Shown: one piece after another, positions 55,244-64,000 of the stretch
Numbering within the stretch: position 1 is the stretch's first letter
Layout: each line of letters opens with the position of its first letter
Source of the DNA: Mycocentrospora acerina
Lineage: Eukaryota > Ascomycota > Dothideomycetes > Pleosporales
Assembly (NCBI GenBank): GCA_022701365.1
Contig: JAKUHH010000201.1
Coordinates: 62,001-126,000 of the forward strand
Length of the DNA: 64,000 nt
Reading direction: 5' to 3'
The notes under the pieces: model-generated
The model's input: only the letters and a program-made list of their open reading frames with translations
Told to the model about the DNA's origin: nothing
The model's database searches: none
Made by a program: the position numbers and the translations under genes

Positions 55244-56614
55244 ATGCCTTCAACCGAGTATCACCGACTAGAAACGTCCAAAGACGACGACCTGGACAAT
55301 ATCTCTTTTACAAACCAGGAGAAATATGTCGTGCCAAAGAAGAAATCTCTTCTCGTTTGCGTTTTAAGCGTGCTAGCTGCGGTTCTCGGGCTAGGTGCTT
55401 ACACAGCGGCAGTGCTGTACTATGCGCAGGAGTTCATTCACAAGCCGTACTGTCCGCGGTTTGCAGCGAATGATACGGTTCACTTGTGGGTGGGTTGACT
55501 CCTGATATCCAATACATTGTTCATCATGTATCTGAGAGAAGAACAGGACAAAATCGGGTACAAGCCCATGTCCTTCGATCCAGCCACGCCACACCACTCC
55601 AACTCCTTCCTCGGCAGCCCAAGCGCTGAACTTGACGCCAACTGGCGCAAGCTGCTATTGAGTTATTCCTCCCACCACCCATCTCTGCAGATCACACAGA
55701 TTGACTCTATCCATAGCGTTCTCGAGCCGGCTCCCTGATTCCGAATCACACAGGCTGGGTCCCAACTCGGACGGCATACCTTTTGATGACGGCAAGGGCG
55801 GCTTGTCAGTCTACAAGCGTTCGTGATAATAAGAAAATCTCACTGACCTCTCTAGCGTCGGCGGCATCGCCGTGGTGCACAACCTGCACTGCATCGTACG
55901 TCAACTCTCCCATCTCCTACGGTGTGTACTAACTCCACGCTTGCCAGAACTACATTTACCAGACTATAAACGGTGACTACTACTTCCCTAACATCACCGA
56001 GAAGCAACAAAAAAAACAAAAAAGCCATCTTGGTACGACTTCAATAGAGTAATTGTTGTTGTTGATGCTAACCGTTACCATAGCACACTGCCTTCACCAC
56101 CTCCTGTCCTCGGCCAAATGCCAGGCGGACATGACGCCGGTGCTGCTGCACTGGACCGTGGATGACCACGTCCCAGTTCTGAAATGGGACGGCGTACAGC
56201 GGTCCTGCGTGGACTGGGAAAGCTTGATGAGCTGGGGAGAAGAGCACTCGATGACGCACTCTGAGACTATGCCGTCAGTTTCTAGTAAGCAGCACTTCTT
56301 CTTTACATCATGACAACTATACCCTGCTAACATTGCTTCCTACTGCAGAAATGAAACACCCTATCTACGGTAAGAAAAACTAGGTCCATACTTGGTGTTG
56401 AAAAACAAAGCTAACGCAACCAGGTCACTTTGTCGATGAGGGCGGCAGGTTCATCCTTGCCAATGCTGAGGGAGTGGTGGACTTTGAGGAGTTCTCACAG
56501 AGAGTTGATTACCAGCAATGGGCGAGAGAGCAGGGCATCGGGATGGGGAAGGAGGATGCAGAGCAGTTTTTAGAGGAGTTTGCCAGGGAGCAGAATAAGC
56601 ATCAGAATCACTAA
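55244..56614 (+). CDS. UstYa/DUF3328 protein B
   Basis: Membrane-anchored UstYa-family protein, 328 aa. Eight exons (55244-55489, 55547-55661, 55717-55804, 55856-55895, 55948-56032, 56084-56284, 56349-56369, 56424-56614) sum to 987 nt; exon 7 is a 21-nt microexon. Head with Lys cluster, TM helix 'LLVCVLSVLAAVLGLGAYTAAVLYYA', 'PHHSNSFLGSPSAELDANWRKLL', motif 1 HNLHC in 'VGGIAVVHNLHCINYIYQ', motif 2 HLAHC in 'SHLAHCLHHLLSSAKC', then 'DMTPVLLHWTVDDHVPVLKWDG' and 'HPIYGHFVDEGGRF'. The product matches protein A region by region, so A and B are likely duplicates. An earlier in-frame ATG at 55208 is possible. Confidence 0.92.
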
Positions 56615-56682
56615 TAAGTATTAGTATGCAAATTTGAAAGGTTTGTTTACCGTACAATCTAAGCTATAGACTAAATATTATA

Positions 56683-57750
56683 CTATAATATACCAATAAC
56701 ACTCCTACTTAACCACTCTAAATCACCCTCTGTGCCTGCCTTCAGAAACTCTACAGCAGCCTCTCTCCAACGGCCTACCTCCTCCTCTGTACTGCCCCAG
56801 AGCCGGGGTGCAATGCGCATAAAGTACACCAACATAACGCCGATGACAACCGCGAGCTTGCAAACAAACGCCTCATCTACAATTCCCTCTGCGTGTTGTT
56901 TATAAGCATTCAAAAACGACCTTAGCAAGCCTCTGTCGCCGTGCTTGTCCTCCAACACCATCGCTTCAACGCACCACATGCCTACATCCCCAGCTGCTTC
57001 GCCAAACTGCGCAAGTTCCCAATCTACAATGTAGATGTCCGGTGTGAGATTGTTGTTGTTGTTGGAGCCACCCGAAAAGCGAAGGAGGGTATTCATCGGC
57101 CGGAAATCCCACGCCGTCAGCGTGCGCACCGTCCCCGTCCCGCGCAGCGCAGCCAGGATCTTCTCGCTCTCCTCACCATCCGTCACCACGGACTGAACCA
57201 GTTTATCCATAAATCCTCCGGGATTGTAGAACCGCCCCAGCTCTGGGTTTATTGGCTCAAACCCAGATGCTCCCAAGCTAGCGCCTGCTACTTGCAGACA
57301 GCCCAGCCATTTCCCAATCCGCGTACCAATTTCCGCCATGTCTAGCGTCGGATTGCTCCGGAACGTGTCCAGGAGATTTGCATCTCCGGCCCAGGACATG
57401 ATGAACCCGTTCTCCGTGGTCCTCAGCACTCGTGGGACGCGCACACTTGGCTCCGCGCGTGACGCGTCTGCCACGGCGCGGGATGTCAGTGCGCGGACTT
57501 CGGTAGATAGCCGGGCAGGGGAGACGGCATCGTCGCTGAACTTTGGGGTGCTGTCGGCGCATTTCAGCACGGCTGGTTCGGTAGGTGGATGGTCGGGGTG
57601 CAGAAAGCCGTTCAATCGCCAGATGTAGCAGGATGTACCGGCGTCTATGGGGGTTGCGGAAGTGCAGGTGATGTTGTTTTCGGTGAGGTATTGGTCTATC
57701 CCGCCGGTCCAGAGACGCGGGTTGGAAGGTGGTTTTGTTGCTGTTTGCAT
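56683..57750 (-). CDS. Aminoglycoside phosphotransferase/choline-kinase-like protein
   Basis: Protein-kinase-like fold of the APH family, single exon, 355 aa. The N-lobe contains 'CYIWRLNGF....EPAVLKCAD' (ATP Lys in VLK) and a conserved Glu in 'LSTEVRALT'. The usual catalytic Brenner motif HGDxxxxN reads 'AWDFRPMNTLL': the Asp and Asn are kept but the HG is replaced by AW. The DFG-equivalent reads 'IYIVDWELAQFG' with Asp kept. Catalysis is therefore plausible but altered. In biosynthetic clusters such proteins phosphorylate a product for self-protection or activation; which applies here is unknown. Confidence 0.85.
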   Translation of the reverse strand: MQTATKPPSNPRLWTGGIDQYLTENNITCTSATPIDAGTSCYIWRLNGFLHPDHPPTEPAVLKCADSTPKFSDDAVSPARLSTEVRALTSRAVADASRAEPSVRVPRVLRTTENGFIMSWAGDANLLDTFRSNPTLDMAEIGTRIGKWLGCLQVAGASLGASGFEPINPELGRFYNPGGFMDKLVQSVVTDGEESEKILAALRGTGTVRTLTAWDFRPMNTLLRFSGGSNNNNNLTPDIYIVDWELAQFGEAAGDVGMWCVEAMVLEDKHGDRGLLRSFLNAYKQHAEGIVDEAFVCKLAVVIGVMLVYFMRIAPRLWGSTEEEVGRWREAAVEFLKAGTEGDLEWLSRSVIGIL

Positions 57751-58063
57751 TTTTGGTTCCGAGCTGGGTTAATAATATGGAAGAATTAGCTAGGAGACTT
57801 TGGTGCTGCAGCGGGAGACATATATCCTAGGCTTTATTTATTTCCCACGGAGGACTTTTAGAAATAGCCACGTAGGGCAAAGTTAGCAATCCGCAAGGAT
57901 TGCAGTTATACTCTAAATTATTAATAAAATCCGTGATGTGTAGGCCCGCGCTTGCTAAATTAAAAAGCTCAGCGTCTTTGTAAGTTTATATGAATGCAAC
58001 CACTTCCCACTTGCCACTTCCCCTAGTCCTACGCTGGCAGAAAATCAGCTTTAAAGTTCAAAC

Positions 58064-59021
58064 ATGGGATCACAGCAATCTAGTGGGAAAGAATACGGGG
58101 ATGAGGATACTAGGCTGATTCAATCTGAAATTAGGCCAGCTCCTGCGCCACGGAGGCTTAGCTTAACGCTTTTGCTGTCACTGTTGAATTTTATCTTACT
58201 ATCAACTTTGCTGTTGCTGCTTGTAACACGCGGTGATTCGAGGCCGTGTGTGCCGGATATACATCCGAATTGGATTGCGCCTGAGAGTAAGAGATCTTTG
58301 CTAAAGGATATTATATTTGATTGCTAATTGCTTATAGTCCCGGTTACCAAGATCCTCGAGGCCAATGACGACTACACACTTCCACCGGATGAGGATGAGT
58401 TGAAGGCTTGGAGCCACATCATGCCTTGTAAGGAGCTCTCAATTCTTGGAATCGCTGGTGGTGGGATAGCTGACTTCAAACAGTGGGCAGAGGACTTGTC
58501 ATGGTCAACAGCACCGGCCTCCCCGACATGCCAGGCCTGAACCTGTCCTCTCCCCGCGGCGCATCAGGCTGGACTGGTATCGCGCACCAACTACACTGTC
58601 TTGTGAGTCTAGTTTCACCATGCATTCTCACACCATGCACTTATCATTAACTATCCTTAAACAGTACTCAACCAAACACGCCTTCTACGACCTCTACTAC
58701 AACCGCACGGGCGACAAGACACAGCCTCTCTTTGGCGTAGGCTGGCAGCTCGAGCACCTCAACCACTGCTGGGACTACTTGCGACAGACCATGATGTGCA
58801 ACCCTGATTTAACAATCGAGTGGCGGGGAGAACACGAGGGCACGGGCTGGGGGTATCAGCGGCAGTGCAAAAAGTGGGACTCGATTTACGACTGGCTAGA
58901 GAAGCACCGGATTACAAATGATCGGGGGATTTTGGCGCTTGGGTACGAGAGAAGACCATTGGATACAAGTGTTGTACCGGGGGTTTGGTCGAGCAAGGAT
59001 CTGGAAGACATTCATGTCTAG
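58064..59021 (+). CDS. UstYa/DUF3328 protein C
   Basis: UstYa-family protein of the second subtype, 262 aa. Four exons (58064-58286, 58338-58427, 58484-58602, 58665-59021) sum to 789 nt. TM helix 'LTLLLSLLNFILLSTLLLLLV', then 'WIAPEIPVTKILEANDDY', 'AWSHIMPLGRGLVMVN', motif 1 HQLHC in 'WTGIAHQLHCLYST', motif 2 HLNHC in 'EHLNHCWDYLRQTMMC', and the end 'GWGYQRQCKKWDSIYDWLE'. The full set of family landmarks suggests an active protein. It is closely similar to protein D, with introns at the same places. Its 3' end faces the adenylating-enzyme gene across an inverted repeat. Confidence 0.93.
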
Positions 59022-59037
59022 CGGTTTGGTCTGATTT

Positions 59038-59333
59038 AACCAATAGCATCCTACGCAGAAGACGAAGAGATGCAGTTAACACCCATGAGCGCCTCGTTGG
59101 CATTAACAGTGGATTTTAGTTGAAGCACGGTGTGCACAATCTTTGCATAATAAGGTCGTGCAGCGCTTAGTTTAAGGTGCCTTCACAATTGGCTGTTTAT
59201 CATTGAGATCAGCTATTTGATAATCTGCTCGCTATACTTTCTTCTAATAATTTTTAGACGCTACAACACGATTACAACCTGTTCATGGGTGTTGACTGTA
59301 TCTCTTCGTCTTTTGCGTAGGACGCTATTGGTT
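59038..59333. repeat. Inverted repeat, 53-bp arms, MITE-like
   Basis: Left arm 59038-59090 and right arm 59281-59333 are reverse complements at 48 of 53 positions; all five differences are transitions. The spacer is 190 bp. The outer ends read AACCAATAGC...GCTATTGGTT. No clear target-site duplication was seen. It lies between two convergent genes and could be a miniature transposon or a foldback in both 3' UTRs. Confidence 0.7.
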
Positions 59334-59403
59334 GGAAGCACTAGAGCAAGGAATACCAACATTGCAAACTGGACTCCTTACAAGCAGCTACAGAAAAACC
59401 CAC

Positions 59404-61165
59404 CTACTTCATAAACTCGGCAAACTTCTCCCGACTATCATGCCCCTCATTTAACCTCGTATATGCTGCCTCAATCTCAACCTTGTACTCCTCCTCCGCC
59501 CGCGTCCGCAGCACAAGCTGCTTGAGACTCAACGGCAACGGCCGCCCCTCGGCCGCCACCATAACCGTCTCGAACGGAATTCGGATCTCCTTGACAACCT
59601 GTCGATTTAACGGTTCGATAACCGTTTCCCAGATCTCCTTTGCAACATTCCCTCTGTCCCGTCCACGCACCGCATTCTCGTACATGTCCAAAATCACAAA
59701 TGGCGCCGGCCGGCCAGCACCCCCTACAAACAAATTCCTAACATCGGGGTGTCTTGCAATTGGCATTTCGAATTCGGCTGCGTCAAAGGACACTCCGCCA
59801 AAAAGTTTAACCGAGTCATCAGCCCGCGCAAAGAACTCCCACCTCACCTCCCCGTCACAATCCACCGGCCGCCACAGCTCCTTTGTATCAATCGTATCAG
59901 CATGCTCAAACATCCTCACGTTCCAAAACGCGCACATGTAGTCCCTGATCTCTCCCTCGGGCCGGTCAATAAACATGCGGTACACCTCGCTATCCTCGGC
60001 CGCACTCGTCGGCAGCCCTGACTTGTCGATTGGGACGAGCCGCACATGCGCCTCGGGGATGAAGTCGTACGTGTGCCAGAACCTCTTCTCCTTTGGTGAG
60101 AACGAGAACCTCCCGCCGGTTTCGGTGGCGCCGATGACAGACCCGAGGCGCGTGTGTTGCACCAATGCGTCGCCGACGACTTTGTCCAGCCGCGCCCCAA
60201 GGTACGTGACAAATTCCAGGGCTTGGAGCTTATGGCGAGTTGTGGCGTCGTTGAACAGCTCGACGACGGTAAACGGCGTCGCCACCAGCCCTTCCACGAA
60301 GTTGAGCTTGGTGAGCTTGTCGAACATGGCCGGTGGCAGACCTACCGCGTCAGCCGGGGGCAACACGCAGCAGGTATTCGCAAACACGCCAAAGGCATTC
60401 GTCAGGATCAGCCCCGAGTTCCAGCGCATCGGGCAGGCCAGTATCAAACTCCTGCCATACAGCTCTTCGGTACAAATCCCCCTTGGCCAATTTCGTTTGG
60501 CCAGCTGCGGCGACGCACAGGCCGCCACCCAGAAGCCATTGTTCATATAGATGGGTTTTGGCGGGCCGGTTGTGCCCGAGGTGTGAATGATTAGGATTTC
60601 TTCCAACTTGTGCTCCTCGTAGGTCTTGGTGTATGGGTACGGCACAGTGTTCTCCGCGTCGAGACACCATTCTAGGGATGGGAAGGCGTGCAGCGCGATG
60701 CCAGTTTCTTCCAGGCCGAACGGAGTTTGGGCGGCAATCTCGTCCTCGGTGTACAGCCATGCTTTGCAGCTGGATGCCGCCAGGAGGCCGTGCAGGGCGC
60801 CTTTCATGAGGCGGCCATCTGGGGTGAGCAGCTATTTTTCCATGCATCAGTATATTTCAAGTACTGCCTGGAAAAGGGCGTCTGACCTTGCGGTTGGACT
60901 TGTTCAGCGCAGCAAAAATAAACGCATAGCGGATGTCATTGGCTCCAAAGTACGACACAGTATCATTGTCCACCGACTTGCCGAGCGTCTCGTCCAGCCA
61001 GTGCGCGATTTTGTTGATGCCGTCGTTGTACTGCTTCCAGGTGATGGAGCGGTAGCCGTTAGTCTCCCAGTCATCGTGCGGGATGCGCGCGAAGATGTTG
61101 GTAGGAATTAAGCGGGCTTTTTCTTCGATTTTGCGGACGAAGAGCTTTTCACTTGAATCTGTCAT
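59404..61165 (-). CDS. Stand-alone adenylating enzyme (NRPS-like A domain only)
   Basis: ANL-superfamily AMP-forming enzyme resembling the A domain of NRPS-like (A-T-R) proteins. Two exons (61165-60887, 60831-59404) give 1,707 nt, 568 aa. A3 'ILIIHTSGTTGPPKPIYM', 'LACPMRWNSGLILTNAFG' region, A5 'GSVIGATETGGRFSF', 'FARADDSVKLFGGVSFDAAEFE' (A8 position), then 'HPDVRNLFVGGAGRPAPFVIL' and a terminal helical part ending 'REKFAEFMK'. NRPS-like reductases continue into a carrier and a Rossmann reductase; here the protein stops, so it lacks both. It would activate a carboxylic acid as adenylate and hand it to a separate carrier, CoA or amine (inference). Start MTDSSEKLF. Confidence 0.9.
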
Positions 61166-61596
61166 GTTGACGGGATATAAATTAAACTGGTACTTTTGAC
61201 AGGTGCTTTGAGCGCGTTGAAAGGAAAGAAACACAGCAAGGATAAATATTCAAAAGTCGTCTATCTATTGTCCGAATAAAAATACTCGGAAGTAATATAT
61301 CTTAGCAACCACGTTAAAAGTAAAGGCATCGTAGTGCTAAACGTAGTTTAATCAGCTCTAATACTCCCTGCTAACACTAATGCTTCTTATAAGGGAGCTG
61401 AATTGGGTGTAGATCCGTTGTATTGCTATCACGAGATTCAGTACACTAGTTAGTGTTGGGCCACAACAACGAAGTGGAATGGGCGCTCGGAAGGATCACC
61501 TTCCGATGCCGAAACGCCAATTCTCGGATTATAATGCACGTCCATAACACCCCTGCATTGCCTTAAGCGTTACTTCTAGAACTGCAACGAAGTAAT

Positions 61597-62300
61597 TTAG
61601 TATTTCTTTAGACTACCGTTTGCTTGCAATACACGCAAATAACAGTCATTTATATTCTTCGTATACTGGTGAATTACTGACATGGGCATTGTCTCCACCT
61701 CTTTAGCAATAAACCTTTTTAGTTAGTCTAAATCCCGAGGTTTACAGGCGTAAATTTTCTGCTTTAAATATGCCTAAACGGGCTCAGAGGACCTTTTATA
61801 CCGTTTGAGACACAAGCCCGTACTATCCACTCTTTATATCCACAAAAGCAAGGCACTAAAAAAGCCCTCTAGCAAGAGCTCATAGATCCGCCTTGTCACA
61901 TATATCTCATTCTAGTCAAGTGTAAAAATGGACTCGTCACTCAAACACATCTGGTCCTAATTTAACTGTGTCTAAAGCTGACGCTCGAGCACCTATTAAG
62001 CCCTTGCTGCACGCTTTGTTACGTTAAGCCAAGCTTTCTTTATTGCCTTGCAGCGTCCATGCTCTTGATCATATAAAGTTGAATGCCAAGCTTTTTAGCG
62101 ACTTGACTCTTTAATTTACAACGTTGTTTGGCGTTAAGAGTAGCGTAGAAGATAAGCTTGTGTAATAATTGCTTTGTAAATTTTAATAAGCTGTCTTGTT
62201 TTATTAGTGCAATAGGCTAGCAATTAGCTTATAAATTAGTAGCCTAGCTATATTTGTCCTCATGCATAAGTTGTGCTCTAATTTCATTTTAGCAGATGCC
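61597..62300 (-). mobile_element. Tc1/mariner-type transposase relic with RIP-like stops
   Basis: Degenerate minus-strand peptides match a Tc1/mariner DDE transposase in order. First 'WLNVTKRAARA' then '*VLERQL*TQLN*DQM', all with nonsense codons where Trp/Gln are expected; then 'LSDESIF' (first catalytic Asp) and 'EIYVTRR'; in another frame 'CVSNGIKGPL'; and near 61,600-61,710 the C-terminus 'IAKEVETMPMSVIHQY...LRVLQANGSLKKY' followed by stop. About 200 residues between the middle and the end are missing (second and third catalytic acids lost). The C-to-T type stops fit repeat-induced point mutation. Confidence 0.7.
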
Positions 62301-62944
62301 TTTTGCTAGCTACGTGTAGATTTTAAGTTAATTATTTTATGTAATCTATTCCTAAAGGGTAGAAAGAGTCGCTGCTATATGAACAGTTTAAGTAGAGGCG
62401 CTTGAAGCAGTAAAGTGTATAAAAATTAGTGTTTTAAAGAGCATTAAAAAAAGGTTCTTGTAGACTGACGTTGCAAGTTTTTACTGCCAAGGACACTAAA
62501 CCTCGCTAAAACGCCTTATATGGCGCTACGCTCCCGAGCCGGGGGCGTGCATACCCCGGTACGCTAGCTTAAAGGCCAATGCGGCGATTTTCAGGGAAAT
62601 ACGAGAATTGCGGGAGGCGCCGAAAGGGTGCCGAGAAGGAGCCGAGACGTGGAACGAGCGCACGCTGAACCTAAGACTTTCGTCCCTTGGCTACCCACAA
62701 TTAAGCTCCGGGAAAGTTATTGCAAGGGACCCATGGTCCTTATCTTTGACCGATAGTAATTAATCCTTCTCGAAGGCTTTCTCCGGAGCGACCGCGGAGC
62801 CCCGAGATGTCACTCATTTGGGCAATCACTACTGACCTCCGTGTCATGCTCACGACAGATTTTAACCCTACTCCAAATCAGCTGTGCAAATTGCTCGTCG
62901 GCCGCCATCTCCCGTCTTACACCATCCCAAATTCCATATTCACA
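62301..62944. other. Spacer and promoter of UstYa protein D
   Basis: AT-rich to ~62,520 (probably the eroded transposon flank), then abruptly GC-rich to the ATG at 62945. The sharp composition shift may mark the insertion edge. No gene recognised. Confidence 0.5.
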
Positions 62945-63934
62945 ATGCCCACATCTTCAACAATGCACTCGCGTGAGAACAGCACCGTGCGCCTGTCCTC
63001 CGACTACGACGAGAAACTCGGCCTGCTCGACGGTGATGCATCCAGCCCTCTAGCCGGTGCGTCATCACGCACTCGCTGGGCCATGGCTTTGCTGGCGCTG
63101 TCCAACGCCCTCTCCCTGTGTGTGCTGTTCTACGCCGTGGTGAGGCCAGAGTCTGTGCCGGCCACGGTCATGTATCCGCTGCGGCCGAATTGGTTTCCTC
63201 CTGAGAGTACGTTTGGGCATTTGCTTGACCAAGTTTGCTGTAGCATTTTGATAGTAATGGAATGAATTAGTCCCCGTAATGAAAGTCCTCCAGGGCGATT
63301 CGCTGTTCGGGCAGGAGCCAAACAATCAGAGTATCGCTGCGTGGAACTCACTTTTGCCAAGTCAGTCTTCTCAAGTGCCTTCGTCTTTGGAACAGATGAT
63401 GAGAAGTTGTCTAACGGAAACAAAACAGAGGGTCGCGGCTGGGTCCACATGCGCAACAAGACAGCCCTCCCCGATATGCCGGGCCTGAACCAATCGCTGC
63501 CCGAGCACATTGCACTGCCGTCGGTATACCACCAGCTGCACTGCCTCGTACGCACCTCTCCTCATTAATCCTTGCATCCATGAGATACAAACTACTAACA
63601 GACAAAACAGTACAGCACGATGCGCAGCTACTATGACCTCCTAGACCACATCAACAATCCGCACCAGAGTCGTGACCTCCCCACTGAACCGGGCTGGAAC
63701 AAGGAGCACCTGAACCACTGCTGGGACTACCTGCGGCAGAACATCATGTGCGCGGCCGATGTGACGCTGGAGTGGCATCGTTGGAACGAAAAAGTCGAGA
63801 CGGGCTGGGGGTATGAGCACCAGTGTAAGGACTGGGATGCGCTGACCGAGTGGGTGCTGGAGAGGCGAACGTCGAATAACTGGGGCTTGTTGAGGGGGGA
63901 GGGGGAGAGGATTCCACTGAAGGAGAGTTCGTAG
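62945..63934 (+). CDS. UstYa/DUF3328 protein D
   Basis: UstYa-family protein, 264 aa. Four exons (62945-63206, 63271-63360, 63429-63547, 63611-63934) sum to 795 nt. Cytosolic head, TM helix 'WAMALLALSNALSLCVLFYAVV', 'LRPNWFPPEIPVMKVLQGD', 'AWNSLLPKGRGWVHM', motif 1 HQLHC in 'SVYHQLHCLYST', motif 2 HLNHC in 'KEHLNHCWDYLRQNIMC', and the end 'GWGYEHQCKDWDALTEWVLE'. It is colinear with protein C in sequence and intron positions. It is the last complete gene of the window; cluster 2 probably continues beyond 64 kb. Confidence 0.93.
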
Positions 63935-64000
63935 TGGGTTGATTGTGTGTGTGTGTCTGTTGCATGTGTATTTCATTCATCTATGTACGCTGCGTTGGGG

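Noticed and set aside
47594..62944. RiPP precursor peptide for the UstYa proteins
   Set aside because: No frame with signal peptide and repeated cores flanked by basic pairs was found in any gap. Absence is by eye and limited to this window.

Overview
The window is nuclear DNA of a filamentous ascomycete (Pezizomycotina). Introns are short (42-80 nt) with GT...AG ends and CTAAC/CTGAC-like branch sites. Fungus-specific families are present: Zn2Cys6/AflR regulators, a CFEM-PTH11 receptor, UstYa/DUF3328 proteins, an NRPS and fungal P450s. Transposon relics carry RIP-like nonsense changes. The gene mix would fit a Dothideomycete (Pleosporales-like) genome, but that placement is only an impression. 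Exon structures were worked out by hand; where exon sums are given they are divisible by three and restore family motifs.

Layout. (1) 0.5-20.3 kb, biosynthetic cluster 1: GST, P450, CmcJ/GA4-desaturase-like oxidase, a stand-alone AflR-type domain protein, a Zn2Cys6 AflR-like regulator, a compact NRPS with the unusual order T-C-A, two paralogous O-methyltransferases, an NCS1 permease and a 14-TM-type MFS exporter. Nine perfect copies of the palindrome TCGGN3CCGA (an AflR-type TCGN5CGA site) lie 57-160 bp upstream of nearly every one of these genes. I saw none in the other 44 kb. This ties the two ends of the cluster into one probable regulon. (2) 20.9-32.4 kb, surface and secreted proteins: a 1,507-aa chitin-binding Thr-repeat adhesin-like protein, a CFEM-PTH11 receptor and a secreted BBE-like FAD oxidase whose promoter has three CCAAT boxes at exact 12-bp spacing. 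(3) 32.6-38.3 kb, housekeeping: RSA3, then SKI3 in two pieces. The N-terminal 287 residues are on the minus strand and the remaining 1,149 on the plus strand, head to head across a 339-bp shared promoter, as if one inversion had split the gene. (4) 39-45.7 kb: an uncharacterised 683-aa protein followed by decayed genes (orphan last exon of a 2OG oxygenase, cupredoxin with an in-frame stop, frame-shifted small gene). (5) 45.8-63.9 kb, probable biosynthetic cluster 2: sugar-type MFS transporter, trans-enoyl-reductase-like protein, FSH1 hydrolase, PhyH-like dioxygenase, SDR, kinase-like protein, an adenylating enzyme without carrier domain, and four UstYa/DUF3328 proteins with both HxxHC motifs. 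A 53-bp inverted repeat and a RIP-scarred Tc1/mariner relic interrupt it.

How the parts may work together (inference): in cluster 1 the AflR-like factor would switch on a pathway in which the T-C-A NRPS works with a partner; P450, desaturase, GST and two methyltransferases tailor the product and the MFS pump exports it. In cluster 2 the adenylating enzyme or an unseen precursor would supply a substrate that up to four UstYa-type oxidases and the PhyH enzyme modify. No RiPP precursor, tRNA, rRNA or CRISPR was recognised.
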